A stretch of 47,104 bases of DNA. It comes from Bacteroidales bacterium. GTDB taxonomy: Bacteria > Bacteroidota > Bacteroidia > Bacteroidales > VadinHA17. Of the stretch, positions 15,489-27,907 are shown one piece after another. The notes below the pieces were generated by a model. The model was given only the letters and a program-made list of their open reading frames with translations. It was not told the origin of the DNA and ran no database searches. The translations under genes were made by a program, and so were the position numbers. Every line of letters starts with the position of its first letter. Position 1 is the stretch's first letter. Location of the stretch: the NCBI GenBank assembly GCA_011620595.1, contig WOYX01000006.1, positions 171-47,274 of the forward strand, in the 5' to 3' direction.

Positions 15489-16433
15489 ATGAAAATAGGT
15501 CTTGATGTCATGGGGGGCGACTTTGCTCCCGATGCCGTTCTTGAAGGGGCCGTGGATGCCCTGGGACAACTGCCGTCAGGAGACAGGATCGTACTCGTGG
15601 GTGACGGTCCGGTGATCAGGGAGAAGCTTACGCTGCTGCATACTGACCCTGAGCGTTTCGATATTGTTCCCACAACGGAGGTGATTGAGATGTCAGACCA
15701 TCCTGCAAAGGCATTCTCGCAGAAGAGGGATTCCTCCATCACAGTAGGATACAACATGCTCAAGAGCGGTCTCATCGACGGTTTTGCCAGTGCAGGCAAC
15801 ACCGGTGCGATGCTCGTCGGGGCAAGCTATACCGTCAACGTCATCCCGGGTGTCTTCAGGCCTGCCCTTGCCGCCCTCATTCCCAACATAAACGGCAACT
15901 CATCCGTAATGCTCGACGTGGGTATAAACCCTGACAGCAAGCCTGATGTGCTTCTTCAGTACGGGCTGCTGGGAACAGTCTATGCCAAATATGTGCTTGG
16001 CATTGACAATCCATCCGTTGGACTCCTGAACATAGGCGCCGAGGAGACAAAGGGCTCGGCCGCGGTGAAAAGCGCCTTCGAACTGCTGCGCGAAAGCAGC
16101 GATATCAATTTCAGGGGCAACATAGAGGGACATGATCTCTTTACCGATGATATGACTGATGTTATCGTCTGCGACGGATTCGTGGGCAACGTAGTCCTGA
16201 AGATGGCGGAGAAATTCTATGTGGTGCTGAAATCAAAAGGGATAAGTGATGCCTTTTTTGACAGGCTTAACTTTGAGGTTGTCGGGGGCACACCCGTGCT
16301 TGGCATCAATGAGAATGTCGTGGTAGGACACGGGATATCAAACCGCAAGGCTATAATGAACATGCTGATTCAGACATGCGAAGTTGTTCATGCCGACCTT
16401 GCCGGGAAGATCAGGGAGGCGCTTGGAGCATGA
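15489..16433 (+). CDS. plsX: Phosphate acyltransferase PlsX
   Basis: The protein has 314 aa, the usual length. It makes acyl-phosphate from acyl-ACP for phospholipid synthesis. Family stretches include [56 protein letters not shown] and [18 protein letters not shown]. The stop overlaps the fabH start (ATGA at 16430-16433), so translation is coupled. Confidence 0.97.
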   Translation: MKIGLDVMGGDFAPDAVLEGAVDALGQLPSGDRIVLVGDGPVIREKLTLLHTDPERFDIVPTTEVIEMSDHPAKAFSQKRDSSITVGYNMLKSGLIDGFASAGNTGAMLVGASYTVNVIPGVFRPALAALIPNINGNSSVMLDVGINPDSKPDVLLQYGLLGTVYAKYVLGIDNPSVGLLNIGAEETKGSAAVKSAFELLRESSDINFRGNIEGHDLFTDDMTDVIVCDGFVGNVVLKMAEKFYVVLKSKGISDAFFDRLNFEVVGGTPVLGINENVVVGHGISNRKAIMNMLIQTCEVVHADLAGKIREALGA

Positions 16434-17437
16434 CAAAGATCAGAGCTGCAGTTACCGGAATAAATGCATGGGTGCCGGAATACCGGCTTACCAACCAGGA
16501 GCTCTCGACAATGGTGGAGACCAGTGACGAGTGGATCATGCAACGAGTGGGTATCAAGGAGAGAAGGATACTGAAGGGTGAAGGGCTCGGCACATCCGAC
16601 ATGGGTGCTCCTGCCGTCAGAGGCCTGCTTGAGAAGACCGGCACCTCCCCCGATGAGGTAGACCTGCTCATCTGTGCAACCATAACCCCTGACATGATGT
16701 TTCCTGCAACGGCAAACATCATCAGCGACAAGGCAGGAATAAAAAATGCCTTCAGCTTTGATATCGGAGCCGCCTGCTCAGGGTTCCTCTTTGCGCTCCA
16801 GACTGCAGCATCATACGTAGAATCGGGAAGATACAAAAAGGTAATAGTGGTTGGCGCTGACAAGATGTCATCAATAACTGACTACACTGACCGTACCACC
16901 TGTACCCTCTTTGGTGATGCTGCCGGAGCCGTCCTCCTTGAGCCCACGACGGAGGAATACGGAGTTATGGATTATATATTCAAAAGCGACGGGTCAGGAA
17001 GGAAATATCTTCACATGAAAGCCGGAGGGTCACTCAGACCGGCATCGCATGAGACAGTGGGCGGACGCGAACATTACGTATACCAGGAGGGACAGGCTGT
17101 CTTCAGGTTTGCCGTATCCAACATGGCAGACATCGCAGTGGAGATAATGAACCGCAATAACCTCCGTCCCGAAGATATCACCTGGCTGGTACCGCACCAG
17201 GCAAACCTCCGCATCATTGATGCCACTGGCCGGAGAATGGGACTGCCGCCGGAAAAGGTGATGATCAACATACAGAACTACGGCAACACCACTGCCGCCA
17301 CAATACCTCTTGTTCTCTGGGAGTTCGAGAAGAAGCTCAGTAAGGGTGATAACCTTGTACTTGCATCCTTCGGAGGCGGTTTTACATGGGGCAGCATATG
17401 GCTTAAATGGGCGTATGACCCTGCCCCTGCAGAATAA
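16430..17437 (+). CDS. fabH: 3-oxoacyl-[ACP] synthase III
   Basis: The protein has 335 aa and starts at [18 protein letters not shown]. It starts fatty-acid chains by condensing acyl-CoA with malonyl-ACP. The catalytic triad is complete: Cys116 in [11 protein letters not shown], His256 in PHQANLRI, and Asn286 in NYGNTT. The start at 16430 is set by the ATGA overlap with plsX; the 18 extra residues of the open frame upstream are not typical. It ends in a strong terminator at 17450-17476, separating it from the ATP synthase cluster. Confidence 0.97.
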   Translation: MTKIRAAVTGINAWVPEYRLTNQELSTMVETSDEWIMQRVGIKERRILKGEGLGTSDMGAPAVRGLLEKTGTSPDEVDLLICATITPDMMFPATANIISDKAGIKNAFSFDIGAACSGFLFALQTAASYVESGRYKKVIVVGADKMSSITDYTDRTTCTLFGDAAGAVLLEPTTEEYGVMDYIFKSDGSGRKYLHMKAGGSLRPASHETVGGREHYVYQEGQAVFRFAVSNMADIAVEIMNRNNLRPEDITWLVPHQANLRIIDATGRRMGLPPEKVMINIQNYGNTTAATIPLVLWEFEKKLSKGDNLVLASFGGGFTWGSIWLKWAYDPAPAE

Positions 17438-17449
17438 GAATCTTAAGAT

Positions 17450-17476
17450 GAGGGATGATTTACCCCTCTTTTTTTT
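17450..17476 (+). terminator. Intrinsic terminator after fabH
   Basis: GAGGG (17450-17454) pairs with CCCTC (17464-17468) and is followed by eight T residues (17469-17476). Confidence 0.8.
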
Positions 17477-17495
17477 CACAGGTCACAATACTTTT

Positions 17496-17503
17496 TATAT
17501 TTG
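17496..17503 (+). promoter_or_regulatory. -7 box of the bactofilin-ATP synthase operon
   Basis: TATATTTG matches TAnnTTTG perfectly, 46 bp before the bactofilin ATG. It directly follows the fabH terminator. No TTG is seen at the expected -33 position. The leader that follows (17514-17530) resembles a tRNA D-arm. Confidence 0.6.
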
Positions 17504-17549
17504 TGGGTTAAGATAACTCAGTGGTAAGAGATTAAATCCAAGTTTCATT

Positions 17550-17939
17550 ATGGCAAAAATGACAGAGACAGACAACGGAACGGCAGTCAACCTGATAAGT
17601 CAGGGTACGGAGATTACCGGCGACATCAAATCGACCGGTGATGTACGCATTGACGGAGTGCTGAACGGTAATATGGTAACCAGGGGCAAGGTAGTGATTG
17701 GCCCAACCGGTCGCGTCAAGGGCGAAGTGGAGTGCAAGAACTCTGAAGTGTCAGGCCTCATAGAAGGCAAGATAACTGTCACACAGTTGCTGATACTTAA
17801 GGCCTCATCAAAGATCAACGGCACCATTGTAACAGACAAGCTCTCCATTGAGCCCGGGGCTCTGTTTACAGGTAACTGCTCCATGAAAGACGGTGAGAAT
17901 GGAGGAACAACAGCCAAATCCAAAGAGGGAGAAAAATAG
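17550..17939 (+). CDS. Bactofilin, polymer-forming cytoskeletal protein
   Basis: The protein has 129 aa. A single bactofilin (DUF583) right-handed beta-helix is visible as repeating ~18-residue steps: GTEITGDIKSTGDVRIDGVL, NGNMVTRGKVVIGPTGRVKG, ECKNSEVSGLIEGKI, LKASSKINGTIVTDKLSIEP. These polymerise without nucleotide and scaffold envelope or polar complexes. Its 3' end overlaps the atpZ gene by about 41 bp, so it is translated in the ATP synthase operon. Confidence 0.93.
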   Translation: MAKMTETDNGTAVNLISQGTEITGDIKSTGDVRIDGVLNGNMVTRGKVVIGPTGRVKGEVECKNSEVSGLIEGKITVTQLLILKASSKINGTIVTDKLSIEPGALFTGNCSMKDGENGGTTAKSKEGEK

Positions 17940-18141
17940 AGGTGAGGGCGGCCTTCAGGCCTACTCCCGATACAGCGCCATCGCCATCGAGATGGCGGTA
18001 ATAATTATCCTGACATCCATAGGCGGAGTCAAACTTGATAAAGCTATCGGCACCAAACCACTGTTCACCGTGATCCTCTCACTGCTGGGGGTGGCAGCAG
18101 CCATCTGGCTTGTGATAAGAGAAGCCGTCAGAAACAAATAG
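17899..18141 (+). CDS. AtpZ-like F1Fo ATPase accessory protein
   Basis: The protein is about 80 aa, starting at MEEQQPNPKREK; an in-frame ATG two codons earlier (17893) is possible. A polar N-terminus is followed by two membrane helices (AIEMAVIIILTSIGGVKLD and LFTVILSLLGVAAAIWLVI), the AtpZ/AtpI hairpin. AtpZ proteins help assembly or cation supply of the Fo rotor. It overlaps the bactofilin gene and precedes the atpI-like gene. Confidence 0.82.
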   Translation: MEEQQPNPKREKNRGEGGLQAYSRYSAIAIEMAVIIILTSIGGVKLDKAIGTKPLFTVILSLLGVAAAIWLVIREAVRNK

Positions 18142-18219
18142 AATACTTTTGCCAGAACCGGCAACCCGTGAATACTATTAAGACAACCAACCTGCCACTG
18201 CCCATTCCGGTAACCGGGA

Positions 18220-18633
18220 ATGCCAAATGAGACAACCACAATGACTTCGCCAGTTCCAGTCAAGAATCTGCTGTCACTCCTGCTGCTGTCAGCCATCCTT
18301 GCCATACTTATCTTAATAATCAGTGCCGTCCGGCCCTCAATACTACCGGGCAGGGGGGAACTGCTGCTCACCGGGGGATTTGCCCTGGCAACCCTTGCTT
18401 CCCTGATCGTTTTTTTTCGGGGCGCAGGGAAAAATCCGGAGGCAAGTGTTTTTGCTACACTAATTGCACTGGGAATCAAGCTGCTCCTTTCTTTAGTGCT
18501 TGCCCTGTTGTTTTTCCTTGTGCTTAAAAACAGGGACACCGGTTCACTGTTATTGTTTTTTATCCTATATTTGGCATTCACTTTTTATGTTATTCTTACA
18601 TTTCTCAGTGTCCTGAAAAAGAGGTCAGTTTAA
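18220..18633 (+). CDS. AtpI-like four-helix membrane protein
   Basis: The protein has 137 aa and four hydrophobic segments (LLSLLLLSAILAILILIIS, LLLTGGFALATLASLIVFF, VFATLIALGIKLLLSLVLAL, GSLLLFFILYLAFTFYVILT). Between atpZ and atpB this is where subunit I is encoded, and the size fits, but the sequence alone is only a generic match. An alternative start is the ATG at 18241. The stop is 2 bp before the atpB start. Confidence 0.6.
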   Translation: MPNETTTMTSPVPVKNLLSLLLLSAILAILILIISAVRPSILPGRGELLLTGGFALATLASLIVFFRGAGKNPEASVFATLIALGIKLLLSLVLALLFFLVLKNRDTGSLLLFFILYLAFTFYVILTFLSVLKKRSV

Positions 18634-18635
18634 TT

Positions 18636-19977
<1,342 letters not shown>

Positions 19978-20044
19978 GCAAGGAAACATAGCCTGCAACG
20001 GTTGGTTGCAGGCTATCAACCGAATCAACAAAAAAAGATACAAT

Positions 20045-20557
20045 ATGTTACTACAAAGCAGTCTTGCCAGTCCCGCCATCGGGACCGTTTTCTGGACGAC
20101 ACTGATCTTTCTCATGCTGCTGTTCCTGCTCTGGAAGTTTGCCTGGGGTCCGATCATGAAGGCTGTCAGTTCACGCGAGGACATGATACACAATGCCCTT
20201 GATGCTGCCGAAAAGGCACGCGAGGAGATGAAGGTCCTGCAGGCTGACAATGAGATCATCCTTCGCAAGGCCCGTGAGGAGAGAGATAAGATACTCCGTG
20301 ACGCACGTGTGGCATACGAACGCATGATGTCCGAGGCGAGGGAGAAGAGCCGGTCGGAGTCAGATGCCATGGTCCGGAGAGCAAGGGAGCTCATTGAACG
20401 CGAAAAGGTGAGCGCCATTGCAGAGGTTAAGCGCGAGGTAGCCAGTCTGGCAATAGAGGTGGCCTCAAAGGTTGTCGGAGAGACACTGAAGAGCGACGCC
20501 GAGCAGCAGAAGCTGATAGAGAGATATCTTAAGGAGATAGAGACGAACCGCAACTGA
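20045..20557 (+). CDS. atpF: ATP synthase Fo subunit b
   Basis: The protein is about 170 aa, with one N-terminal membrane helix (IGTVFWTTLIFLMLLFLLWK) and a long charged coiled coil that forms the peripheral stalk. The ATG at 20045 (MLLQSSLASP) is preferred; the frame is open 13 codons further upstream, but that segment is charged and precedes the helix. Five bp separate it from atpH. Confidence 0.96.
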   Translation: MLLQSSLASPAIGTVFWTTLIFLMLLFLLWKFAWGPIMKAVSSREDMIHNALDAAEKAREEMKVLQADNEIILRKAREERDKILRDARVAYERMMSEAREKSRSESDAMVRRARELIEREKVSAIAEVKREVASLAIEVASKVVGETLKSDAEQQKLIERYLKEIETNRN

Positions 20558-20562
20558 ATTTC

Positions 20563-21114
20563 ATGAACGCAAGCAAGATAGCAGTACGGTATGCCACCGC
20601 TCTCTTCAGCCTCGCACTCGAAAAGAATGCGCTGGAAAGGGTGTACCGCGACATGAAGGTCATAAGCCGGATCTCTTCCATGGAGGAGGTGAAGGATATG
20701 ATCGGCAATCCGGTCATACCGCTGCTGAAGAGGAAGGAGATAATGATTGCCCTTACAGGTGATGATGCTGATGCATTTACCGTCAGGTTCATCAGTCTGA
20801 TGTTTGACCAGGGCAGGGGCGACTTCCTCGGGGCGGCAGCGCGTAATGTCATTGACCTTACACGCCGCCACAGGGGCATACGCGAGGTCACCCTCACTAC
20901 CGCAGTGCCAGTCGGCGAAAGCATCAGGAAGAAGATGGCCCTCCTGATGGAAGAGAAGGAGGCAGGTGAGATCGAATTCATTGAGAAGATTGACAAATCG
21001 GTCATCGGAGGATTCATTCTCAGGGTTGATGATGCATATATCGACGCAAGCGTAAGAAACAGGCTCAACAGATTCAGAAAGGAATTTTCACTGGCAGGTT
21101 ATGCCGAAGAATAG
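20563..21114 (+). CDS. atpH: ATP synthase F1 subunit delta
   Basis: The protein has 183 aa. It has an N-terminal helical bundle (IAVRYATALFSLALEKNALE) and the typical C-terminal VIGGFILRVDDAYIDASVRNRL. It links F1 to the b stalk. Confidence 0.96.
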   Translation: MNASKIAVRYATALFSLALEKNALERVYRDMKVISRISSMEEVKDMIGNPVIPLLKRKEIMIALTGDDADAFTVRFISLMFDQGRGDFLGAAARNVIDLTRRHRGIREVTLTTAVPVGESIRKKMALLMEEKEAGEIEFIEKIDKSVIGGFILRVDDAYIDASVRNRLNRFRKEFSLAGYAEE

Positions 21115-21133
21115 ATTATAAGATTAAAGAGAG

Positions 21134-22720
21134 ATGACTAATATCAAACCTTCAGAGGTATCACAGATCCTGAGGCAGCAGCTTGAAGGAGTAAAGACGG
21201 CCATTGATGTTGAGGAAGTGGGGACCGTACTACAGGTCGGCGACGGCATTGCGCGCATCTACGGTCTCAGGAATGTCGGTTCCAATGAGCTCATCGAGTT
21301 TGTGGAGTCAGGTATCAAGGGCATTGTCCTCAACCTCGAGGAAGACAACGTCGGTGCCGTGATCCTGGGCGCCTCCGAGAAGATAAAGGAAGGTGACATT
21401 GCACGTCGCACAGGAAGGATCTCATCTATTATGGTTGGTGAGGGGCTTCTCGGCAGGGTTATTACCACCACAGGTGCCCCCATCGACGGCAGGGGCCCGA
21501 TCACCGGAGAGCTTTACGAGATGCCTTTCGAGAGAAAGGCTCCGGGTGTTATCTTCAGGCAGCCTGTCAAGCAGCCTGTGCAGACAGGCCTTAAGGCTAT
21601 CGATGCCATGGTACCCATCGGCAGGGGACAGCGTGAGTTGATCATCGGCGACCGCCAGACCGGCAAGACAGCCATTGCCATTGACACCATCATCAACCAG
21701 AAGAGCGAATTTGAAAAGGGGAAACCTGTCTATTGCATATATGTTGCGGTAGGTCAGAAGGGATCGACGGTAGCCAACATAGCATCTACCCTTGAGAGCT
21801 ACGGTGCCACGGACTATACTGTCATCGTCTGCGCCACTGCGGCCGATTCCGCCGCCGCACAGTTCTATGCACCCTTTGCCGGCGCTGCCATCGGCGAGTT
21901 CTTCCGTGATACCGGACGCGATGCCCTGATCATCTATGACGACCTCTCAAAACAGGCGGTTTCATACCGTGAGGTTTCACTCCTGCTTCGCCGTCCGCCC
22001 GGACGCGAAGCCTATCCGGGCGACGTCTTCTATCTTCACTCAAGACTGCTGGAGAGAGCCGCCAAGATCATCGAATCTGACGAGGTGGCACAGCGCATGA
22101 ATGACATCCCCGATTCAATAAAACACATGATTAAGGGGGGAGGATCACTTACAGCACTGCCCATCATCGAGACACAGGCAGGAGACGTGTCGGCATACAT
22201 ACCTACAAACGTGATCTCCATTACTGACGGACAGATATTTCTTGAGACCAGCCTCTTCAACGCCGGTATCAGGCCCGCCATCAACGTAGGTATCTCCGTA
22301 TCCAGGGTAGGGGGTAACGCCCAGATAAAATCGATGAAGAAGATCGCAGGCACACTGAAGGTCGACCAGGCACAGTACCGTGAGCTGGAGGCTTTTTCCA
22401 AGTTCGGTTCCGACCTTGATCCTTCCACGCTGGCGGTACTCAACAAGGGTGCCAGGAACGTTGAGATACTGAAGCAGAACCAGTTTGCTCCCATGAAGGT
22501 GGAAGAGCAGGTGGCGATCATCTATTGCGGCACAAAGGGACTGCTTAAAGAAATTCCAGTGCACAAGGTAAAGCTATTCGAAAACGATTTTCTGGCCTTC
22601 ATGCGCGACCATCACAGCGATGTGCTTGAGACCATCGCCAAAGGCGTTATCAATGAGGAAGTGACCGGAGTGATTGAAAAAGCCGCCGCGGATGTCGCCC
22701 AGCGATACTCACAGCATTAA
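21134..22720 (+). CDS. atpA: ATP synthase F1 subunit alpha
   Basis: The protein has 528 aa. The Walker A motif GDRQTGKT is at residues 172-179. The sequence also shows [20 protein letters not shown] and the alpha-specific [20 protein letters not shown]. It forms the non-catalytic nucleotide sites of the F1 head. Confidence 0.99.
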   Translation: MTNIKPSEVSQILRQQLEGVKTAIDVEEVGTVLQVGDGIARIYGLRNVGSNELIEFVESGIKGIVLNLEEDNVGAVILGASEKIKEGDIARRTGRISSIMVGEGLLGRVITTTGAPIDGRGPITGELYEMPFERKAPGVIFRQPVKQPVQTGLKAIDAMVPIGRGQRELIIGDRQTGKTAIAIDTIINQKSEFEKGKPVYCIYVAVGQKGSTVANIASTLESYGATDYTVIVCATAADSAAAQFYAPFAGAAIGEFFRDTGRDALIIYDDLSKQAVSYREVSLLLRRPPGREAYPGDVFYLHSRLLERAAKIIESDEVAQRMNDIPDSIKHMIKGGGSLTALPIIETQAGDVSAYIPTNVISITDGQIFLETSLFNAGIRPAINVGISVSRVGGNAQIKSMKKIAGTLKVDQAQYRELEAFSKFGSDLDPSTLAVLNKGARNVEILKQNQFAPMKVEEQVAIIYCGTKGLLKEIPVHKVKLFENDFLAFMRDHHSDVLETIAKGVINEEVTGVIEKAAADVAQRYSQH

Positions 22721-22739
22721 AACCATACGGTAGAAAAAA

Positions 22740-23627
22740 ATGGCTAACCTCAAGGCAATAAGGGTCAGACTGAGCTCGGTAAAATCAACGCGCCAGATTA
22801 CTTCAGCGATGAAGATGGTTGCGGCGGCCAAGCTGCGCAAGTCACAGGATGCTATTGTTCAGCTAAGACCCTTTGCGGCCAAGCTTGATGAGATACTGAC
22901 AGGACTTAACAGTGCCCTGCGCGATGCCGAGACGGAAAACATCTACGCCGCCAGAAAGCAAACCTCCGGCAAGGTGCTGATAGTGGTGATGACCTCCAAC
23001 AAGGGACTCTGCGGCGCCTTCAATGCCAACGTCGTCAGGGAGGCAAGACGCCTCATGGCAGAGAAATACGCTGAACACGCCAGGAGGGGAGACCTCTGGT
23101 TCATCACTGTGGGCAAAAAGGGCAATGACCTTCTCAAAAGACTGAAGTGCAACATTCTTGAAGAACACAGCGAGCTCTGGTCATCCCTGACCTTTGAAAA
23201 CGCCGCCGTGATTGCTGACAGCCTGATCGGTCTCTATCTGTCAAAAGAGTATGATACCGTAGAGATAGTATATAACCAGTTCAAGAATGCTGCAGTGCAG
23301 AGGCTCACTACCGAGCAGTTCCTTCCCGTCACCATTGCCGACAAGGGAGCAGATAATGCCGCCCCAACTGACTATATCTACGAGCCAGACCAGATAAGCA
23401 TCGTTGGAGAGCTTATACCCAAGAGTCTGCGGGTACAGTTTTACAAGGCACTGCTCGACTCGTTTGCTGCTGAACACGGTGCACGCATGACCGCCATGCA
23501 CCAGGCTACTGACAATGCCACGGAGCTTATCAGTGACCTCACACTGCAATATAACAAGGCACGACAGGCCGCCATCACAAACCAGCTCCTTGAGGTGGTC
23601 AGCGGGGCGGAAGCACTTAACGGATAG
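22740..23627 (+). CDS. atpG: ATP synthase F1 subunit gamma
   Basis: The protein has 295 aa. Terminal helices form the rotor shaft: N-terminal STRQITSAMKMVAAAKLRKS and C-terminal ARMTAMHQATDNATELISDL. NKGLCGAFN marks the central fold. The polyprenyl synthase gene starts 11 bp later. Confidence 0.98.
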   Translation: MANLKAIRVRLSSVKSTRQITSAMKMVAAAKLRKSQDAIVQLRPFAAKLDEILTGLNSALRDAETENIYAARKQTSGKVLIVVMTSNKGLCGAFNANVVREARRLMAEKYAEHARRGDLWFITVGKKGNDLLKRLKCNILEEHSELWSSLTFENAAVIADSLIGLYLSKEYDTVEIVYNQFKNAAVQRLTTEQFLPVTIADKGADNAAPTDYIYEPDQISIVGELIPKSLRVQFYKALLDSFAAEHGARMTAMHQATDNATELISDLTLQYNKARQAAITNQLLEVVSGAEALNG

Positions 23628-23638
23628 GGGAGAGAGAT

Positions 23639-24613
23639 ATGTTCACCGGCGACTACCTGAGAGAACTGACTGACAAGGCTATTACCGGCCTGGGAGCTTC
23701 ATCCGAAGCTGACAGGCTCTTCGTACCGGTGAGGTATATACTCTCCATTGGCGGTAAGAGGCTCAGGCCGGTGATGTGCCTCATGGCATGCAACCTCTTC
23801 AGCGACAAGATTGACGACGCCGTGATGCCGGCAGCAGGTATAGAGGTGTTTCATAACTTTACCCTTGTTCATGACGACATAATGGACAGGGCCGATATCC
23901 GGAGAGGCTCCCCCACCGTACATACAAAATGGGGTTCCGATCAGGCTATACTCTCAGGTGACGTGATGGTCTTCCTGGCCACCGAGTGTATAGGGCATGC
24001 ACCGGAAAAGGTGCTGCCGAGGGCACTGAAGCTCTTTAACCGCACAGCCATTGAGGTGTGCATCGGACAGCAGCTCGATATGGACTATGAGAAGAAGGGC
24101 GTCGTCACAACCGGCGAGTACCTCCGCATGATAGAACTTAAGACGGCAGTGCTTGTGGCAGCATCCCTCAGGATGGGCGCAATTATCAGTTATGCATCCG
24201 AAAAAGACCAGGAGCTGCTCTATGAGTTCGGACGGTCACTGGGAATGGCATTCCAGATACAGGATGATGTTCTCGATACCTACGGCGACACAAAGAAATT
24301 CGGCAAGAAGACAGGCAATGATATCGTCTCAAATAAAAAGACATACCTGCTGGTGCGGGCCCTTGAGACGGCAGGAGGAGAGAAGCTTCGCCAGTTGAGG
24401 AAGCTGATGAAAACCACCGACGACACCCCGGAAGAAAAGATCACAGCCGTCAGGAGCATCTTTGATGATCTGGAGATAAGGCTGGAGGCAGAGAACCTGG
24501 CCTATGACTATTTCAACAGAGCCTTCCGGGCACTGGATCAGGTGTCTGTGAATGACGAGCGCAAGAATGAGCTTAAACAGCTGGCAGTAAACCTTATAGG
24601 CAGGATCAAATAA
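23639..24613 (+). CDS. Trans-polyprenyl diphosphate synthase (IspB-like)
   Basis: The protein has 324 aa. Both aspartate-rich motifs are intact: DDIMD at residues 79-83 with the following RRG, and DDVLD at 209-213. KRLRPVMCLM and FHNFTLVHDD are typical of medium/long-chain E-isoprenyl synthases that make the tail of menaquinone. The gene splits the ATP synthase genes (after atpG, before atpD), so quinone tail and ATPase synthesis may be co-transcribed. Chain length cannot be read with certainty. Confidence 0.93.
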   Translation: MFTGDYLRELTDKAITGLGASSEADRLFVPVRYILSIGGKRLRPVMCLMACNLFSDKIDDAVMPAAGIEVFHNFTLVHDDIMDRADIRRGSPTVHTKWGSDQAILSGDVMVFLATECIGHAPEKVLPRALKLFNRTAIEVCIGQQLDMDYEKKGVVTTGEYLRMIELKTAVLVAASLRMGAIISYASEKDQELLYEFGRSLGMAFQIQDDVLDTYGDTKKFGKKTGNDIVSNKKTYLLVRALETAGGEKLRQLRKLMKTTDDTPEEKITAVRSIFDDLEIRLEAENLAYDYFNRAFRALDQVSVNDERKNELKQLAVNLIGRIK

Positions 24614-24671
24614 GAGTGTGCCGTGAAGGCGGCGACCAAATTGGAAGAGAGTAAAGTAGAATATTTTTTAA

Positions 24672-26192
<1,521 letters not shown>

Positions 26193-26207
26193 CAAACTGA
26201 CAGGGAA

Positions 26208-26459
26208 GTGAAGATCGAAATCATAACACCCGACAGCAATGTATGGTCAGGAGAGATCCGGTCAGTAACTGTACCCGGACGGAAGGGATCTTTCCAGGTA
26301 CTGAAAGACCATGCGCCCATCATCTCCACCCTTGACGCCGGCACCGTGACCGTGGCTGACGAACAGGGGAGCGTGCATCACTTTGAGATCACCGGCGGCC
26401 TCATTGAGGTGAAGAGGAACAGGATCATCCTTCTCGCCGACGGTGTCAGGCAAAACTGA
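26208..26459 (+). CDS. atpC: ATP synthase F1 subunit epsilon, short form
   Basis: The protein has 83 aa and a GTG start (26208). Only the N-terminal beta sandwich is present (MKIEIITPDSNVWSGEI, VPGRKGSFQVLKDHAPIIST, GGLIEVKRNRIILLADG). The inhibitory C-terminal helices of E. coli-type epsilon are missing, as is common in Bacteroidota. The decarboxylase gene starts 5 bp later. Confidence 0.95.
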   Translation: MKIEIITPDSNVWSGEIRSVTVPGRKGSFQVLKDHAPIISTLDAGTVTVADEQGSVHHFEITGGLIEVKRNRIILLADGVRQN

Positions 26460-26464
26460 GACTG

Positions 26465-27907
26465 ATGGACAGTGATGAGTTTCGCCGGTACGGCCATCAG
26501 ATAGTTGAATGGATAGCCCGTTACTACGAGACGGTAGAACAGTATCCCGTAAAGTCGGGAGTGAAGCCCGGCGCAATCAAAGCCTCCCTGCCTGAGATAC
26601 CTCCCACAGGCAGTGAATCGTTTGACCTTTTTCTGAAGGATTTTGATGAGATAATCATGCCGGGCATAACACACTGGCAGAGTCCCAATTTCTTTGCCTA
26701 CTTCCCTGCAAACAGCAGCCCTCCCTCTGTTCTGGCAGAGATGCTCACCGCCGCCCTTGGTGCCCAGTGTATGATCTGGGAGACTTCCCCCGCGGCTACA
26801 GAACTGGAAGAGAGAGTGATGGAGTGGCTTCGCATAATGACGGGGCTGCCTGAACAGTTCGAGGGAGTGATACAAGACAGTGCCTCATCGGCCACGCTGG
26901 CAGCACTGATAACGGCACGCGAACGGGTAACGGGATATAATTCCAACCGTAAGGGGATGTCAACCGCGGGTCGACTGCGTGTTTATGCCTCCACGCAGGC
27001 ACACTCATCGGTGGAAAAGGGAGCCGGAGTGGCAGGTTTCGGACGCGACAATCTTGTGAGGATACCCGTCAGGAGCGACTACTCCATGGACCCCGATGCC
27101 CTCAGGAAGGCAATAGATTGGGATATCAGGAAGGGATACATACCATGCTGTGTCGTGGTTGCCATGGGCACTACCGGCTCCACGGCCATTGATCCGCTGC
27201 GAGCCGTGGGTGAGATATGCCGTGAAAAGGATATCTGGCTTCACGTTGATGCTGCCCTGGGAGGCACCGCCCTGATGCTGCCGGAGATGAGATGGATGTC
27301 AGATGGCATGGAGTATGTCGACTCCTTCGTCTTCAACCCGCACAAATGGATGTTCACCAACTTCGACTGCTCGGCATACTTTGTCCGCGATGCCGCGGCA
27401 CTGATACGCACTTTCGAGATACTGCCGGAGTACCTGAAGACACGGACACGGGGAGCGGTGAACGACTACCGCGACTGGGGCATACCGCTGGGAAGACGTT
27501 TCAGGGCCCTGAAGCTGTGGGCCGTGATACGCACATACGGGGTTGAGAAGCTGCAGTCGATGATCAGGGAGCACATCCGCCTGGCAAAGATGCTCGCCGG
27601 CCTCATAGAGGCAGAAGAGAACTTCAGGCTCATGGCACCGGTACCGCTGAATACTGTCTGTTTCCGGTATGAACCTGCAGGGATGGACCCGGAGGAGGCC
27701 GACAGGCTCAATGAGAAGCTCAATCATGCACTCAATGACAGCGGCAGGATATACCTCACCCATACTATCCTTGACGGAAGATATGTGCTTCGCATGGTGA
27801 CGGCCCAGACCGTCGTGACGGAGAAACATGTGACAGATGCCTGGGGGCTGATAAGAGAGATGGCCTCAGCGCTCTCTGCCCAGCACGGTGCCGTAGATAT
27901 TCACTGA
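26465..27907 (+). CDS. PLP-dependent group II amino-acid decarboxylase (AADC-like)
   Basis: The protein has 480 aa. The PLP lysine is Lys294 in FNPHKWMFTNFDCS, with the stacking and anchoring motifs ATTGSTAIDPL-like (MGTTGSTAIDPL) and HVDAALGG upstream. The N-terminal substrate-pocket stretch HWQSPNFFAYFPANSSPPSV resembles aromatic L-amino acid decarboxylases (Trp, Tyr or Phe to amine plus CO2). Substrate is not determined. It begins 5 bp after atpC, so it is probably cotranscribed with the ATP synthase. Its last 42 bp overlap the 3' end of the convergent peptidase gene. Confidence 0.92.
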   Translation: MDSDEFRRYGHQIVEWIARYYETVEQYPVKSGVKPGAIKASLPEIPPTGSESFDLFLKDFDEIIMPGITHWQSPNFFAYFPANSSPPSVLAEMLTAALGAQCMIWETSPAATELEERVMEWLRIMTGLPEQFEGVIQDSASSATLAALITARERVTGYNSNRKGMSTAGRLRVYASTQAHSSVEKGAGVAGFGRDNLVRIPVRSDYSMDPDALRKAIDWDIRKGYIPCCVVVAMGTTGSTAIDPLRAVGEICREKDIWLHVDAALGGTALMLPEMRWMSDGMEYVDSFVFNPHKWMFTNFDCSAYFVRDAAALIRTFEILPEYLKTRTRGAVNDYRDWGIPLGRRFRALKLWAVIRTYGVEKLQSMIREHIRLAKMLAGLIEAEENFRLMAPVPLNTVCFRYEPAGMDPEEADRLNEKLNHALNDSGRIYLTHTILDGRYVLRMVTAQTVVTEKHVTDAWGLIREMASALSAQHGAVDIH

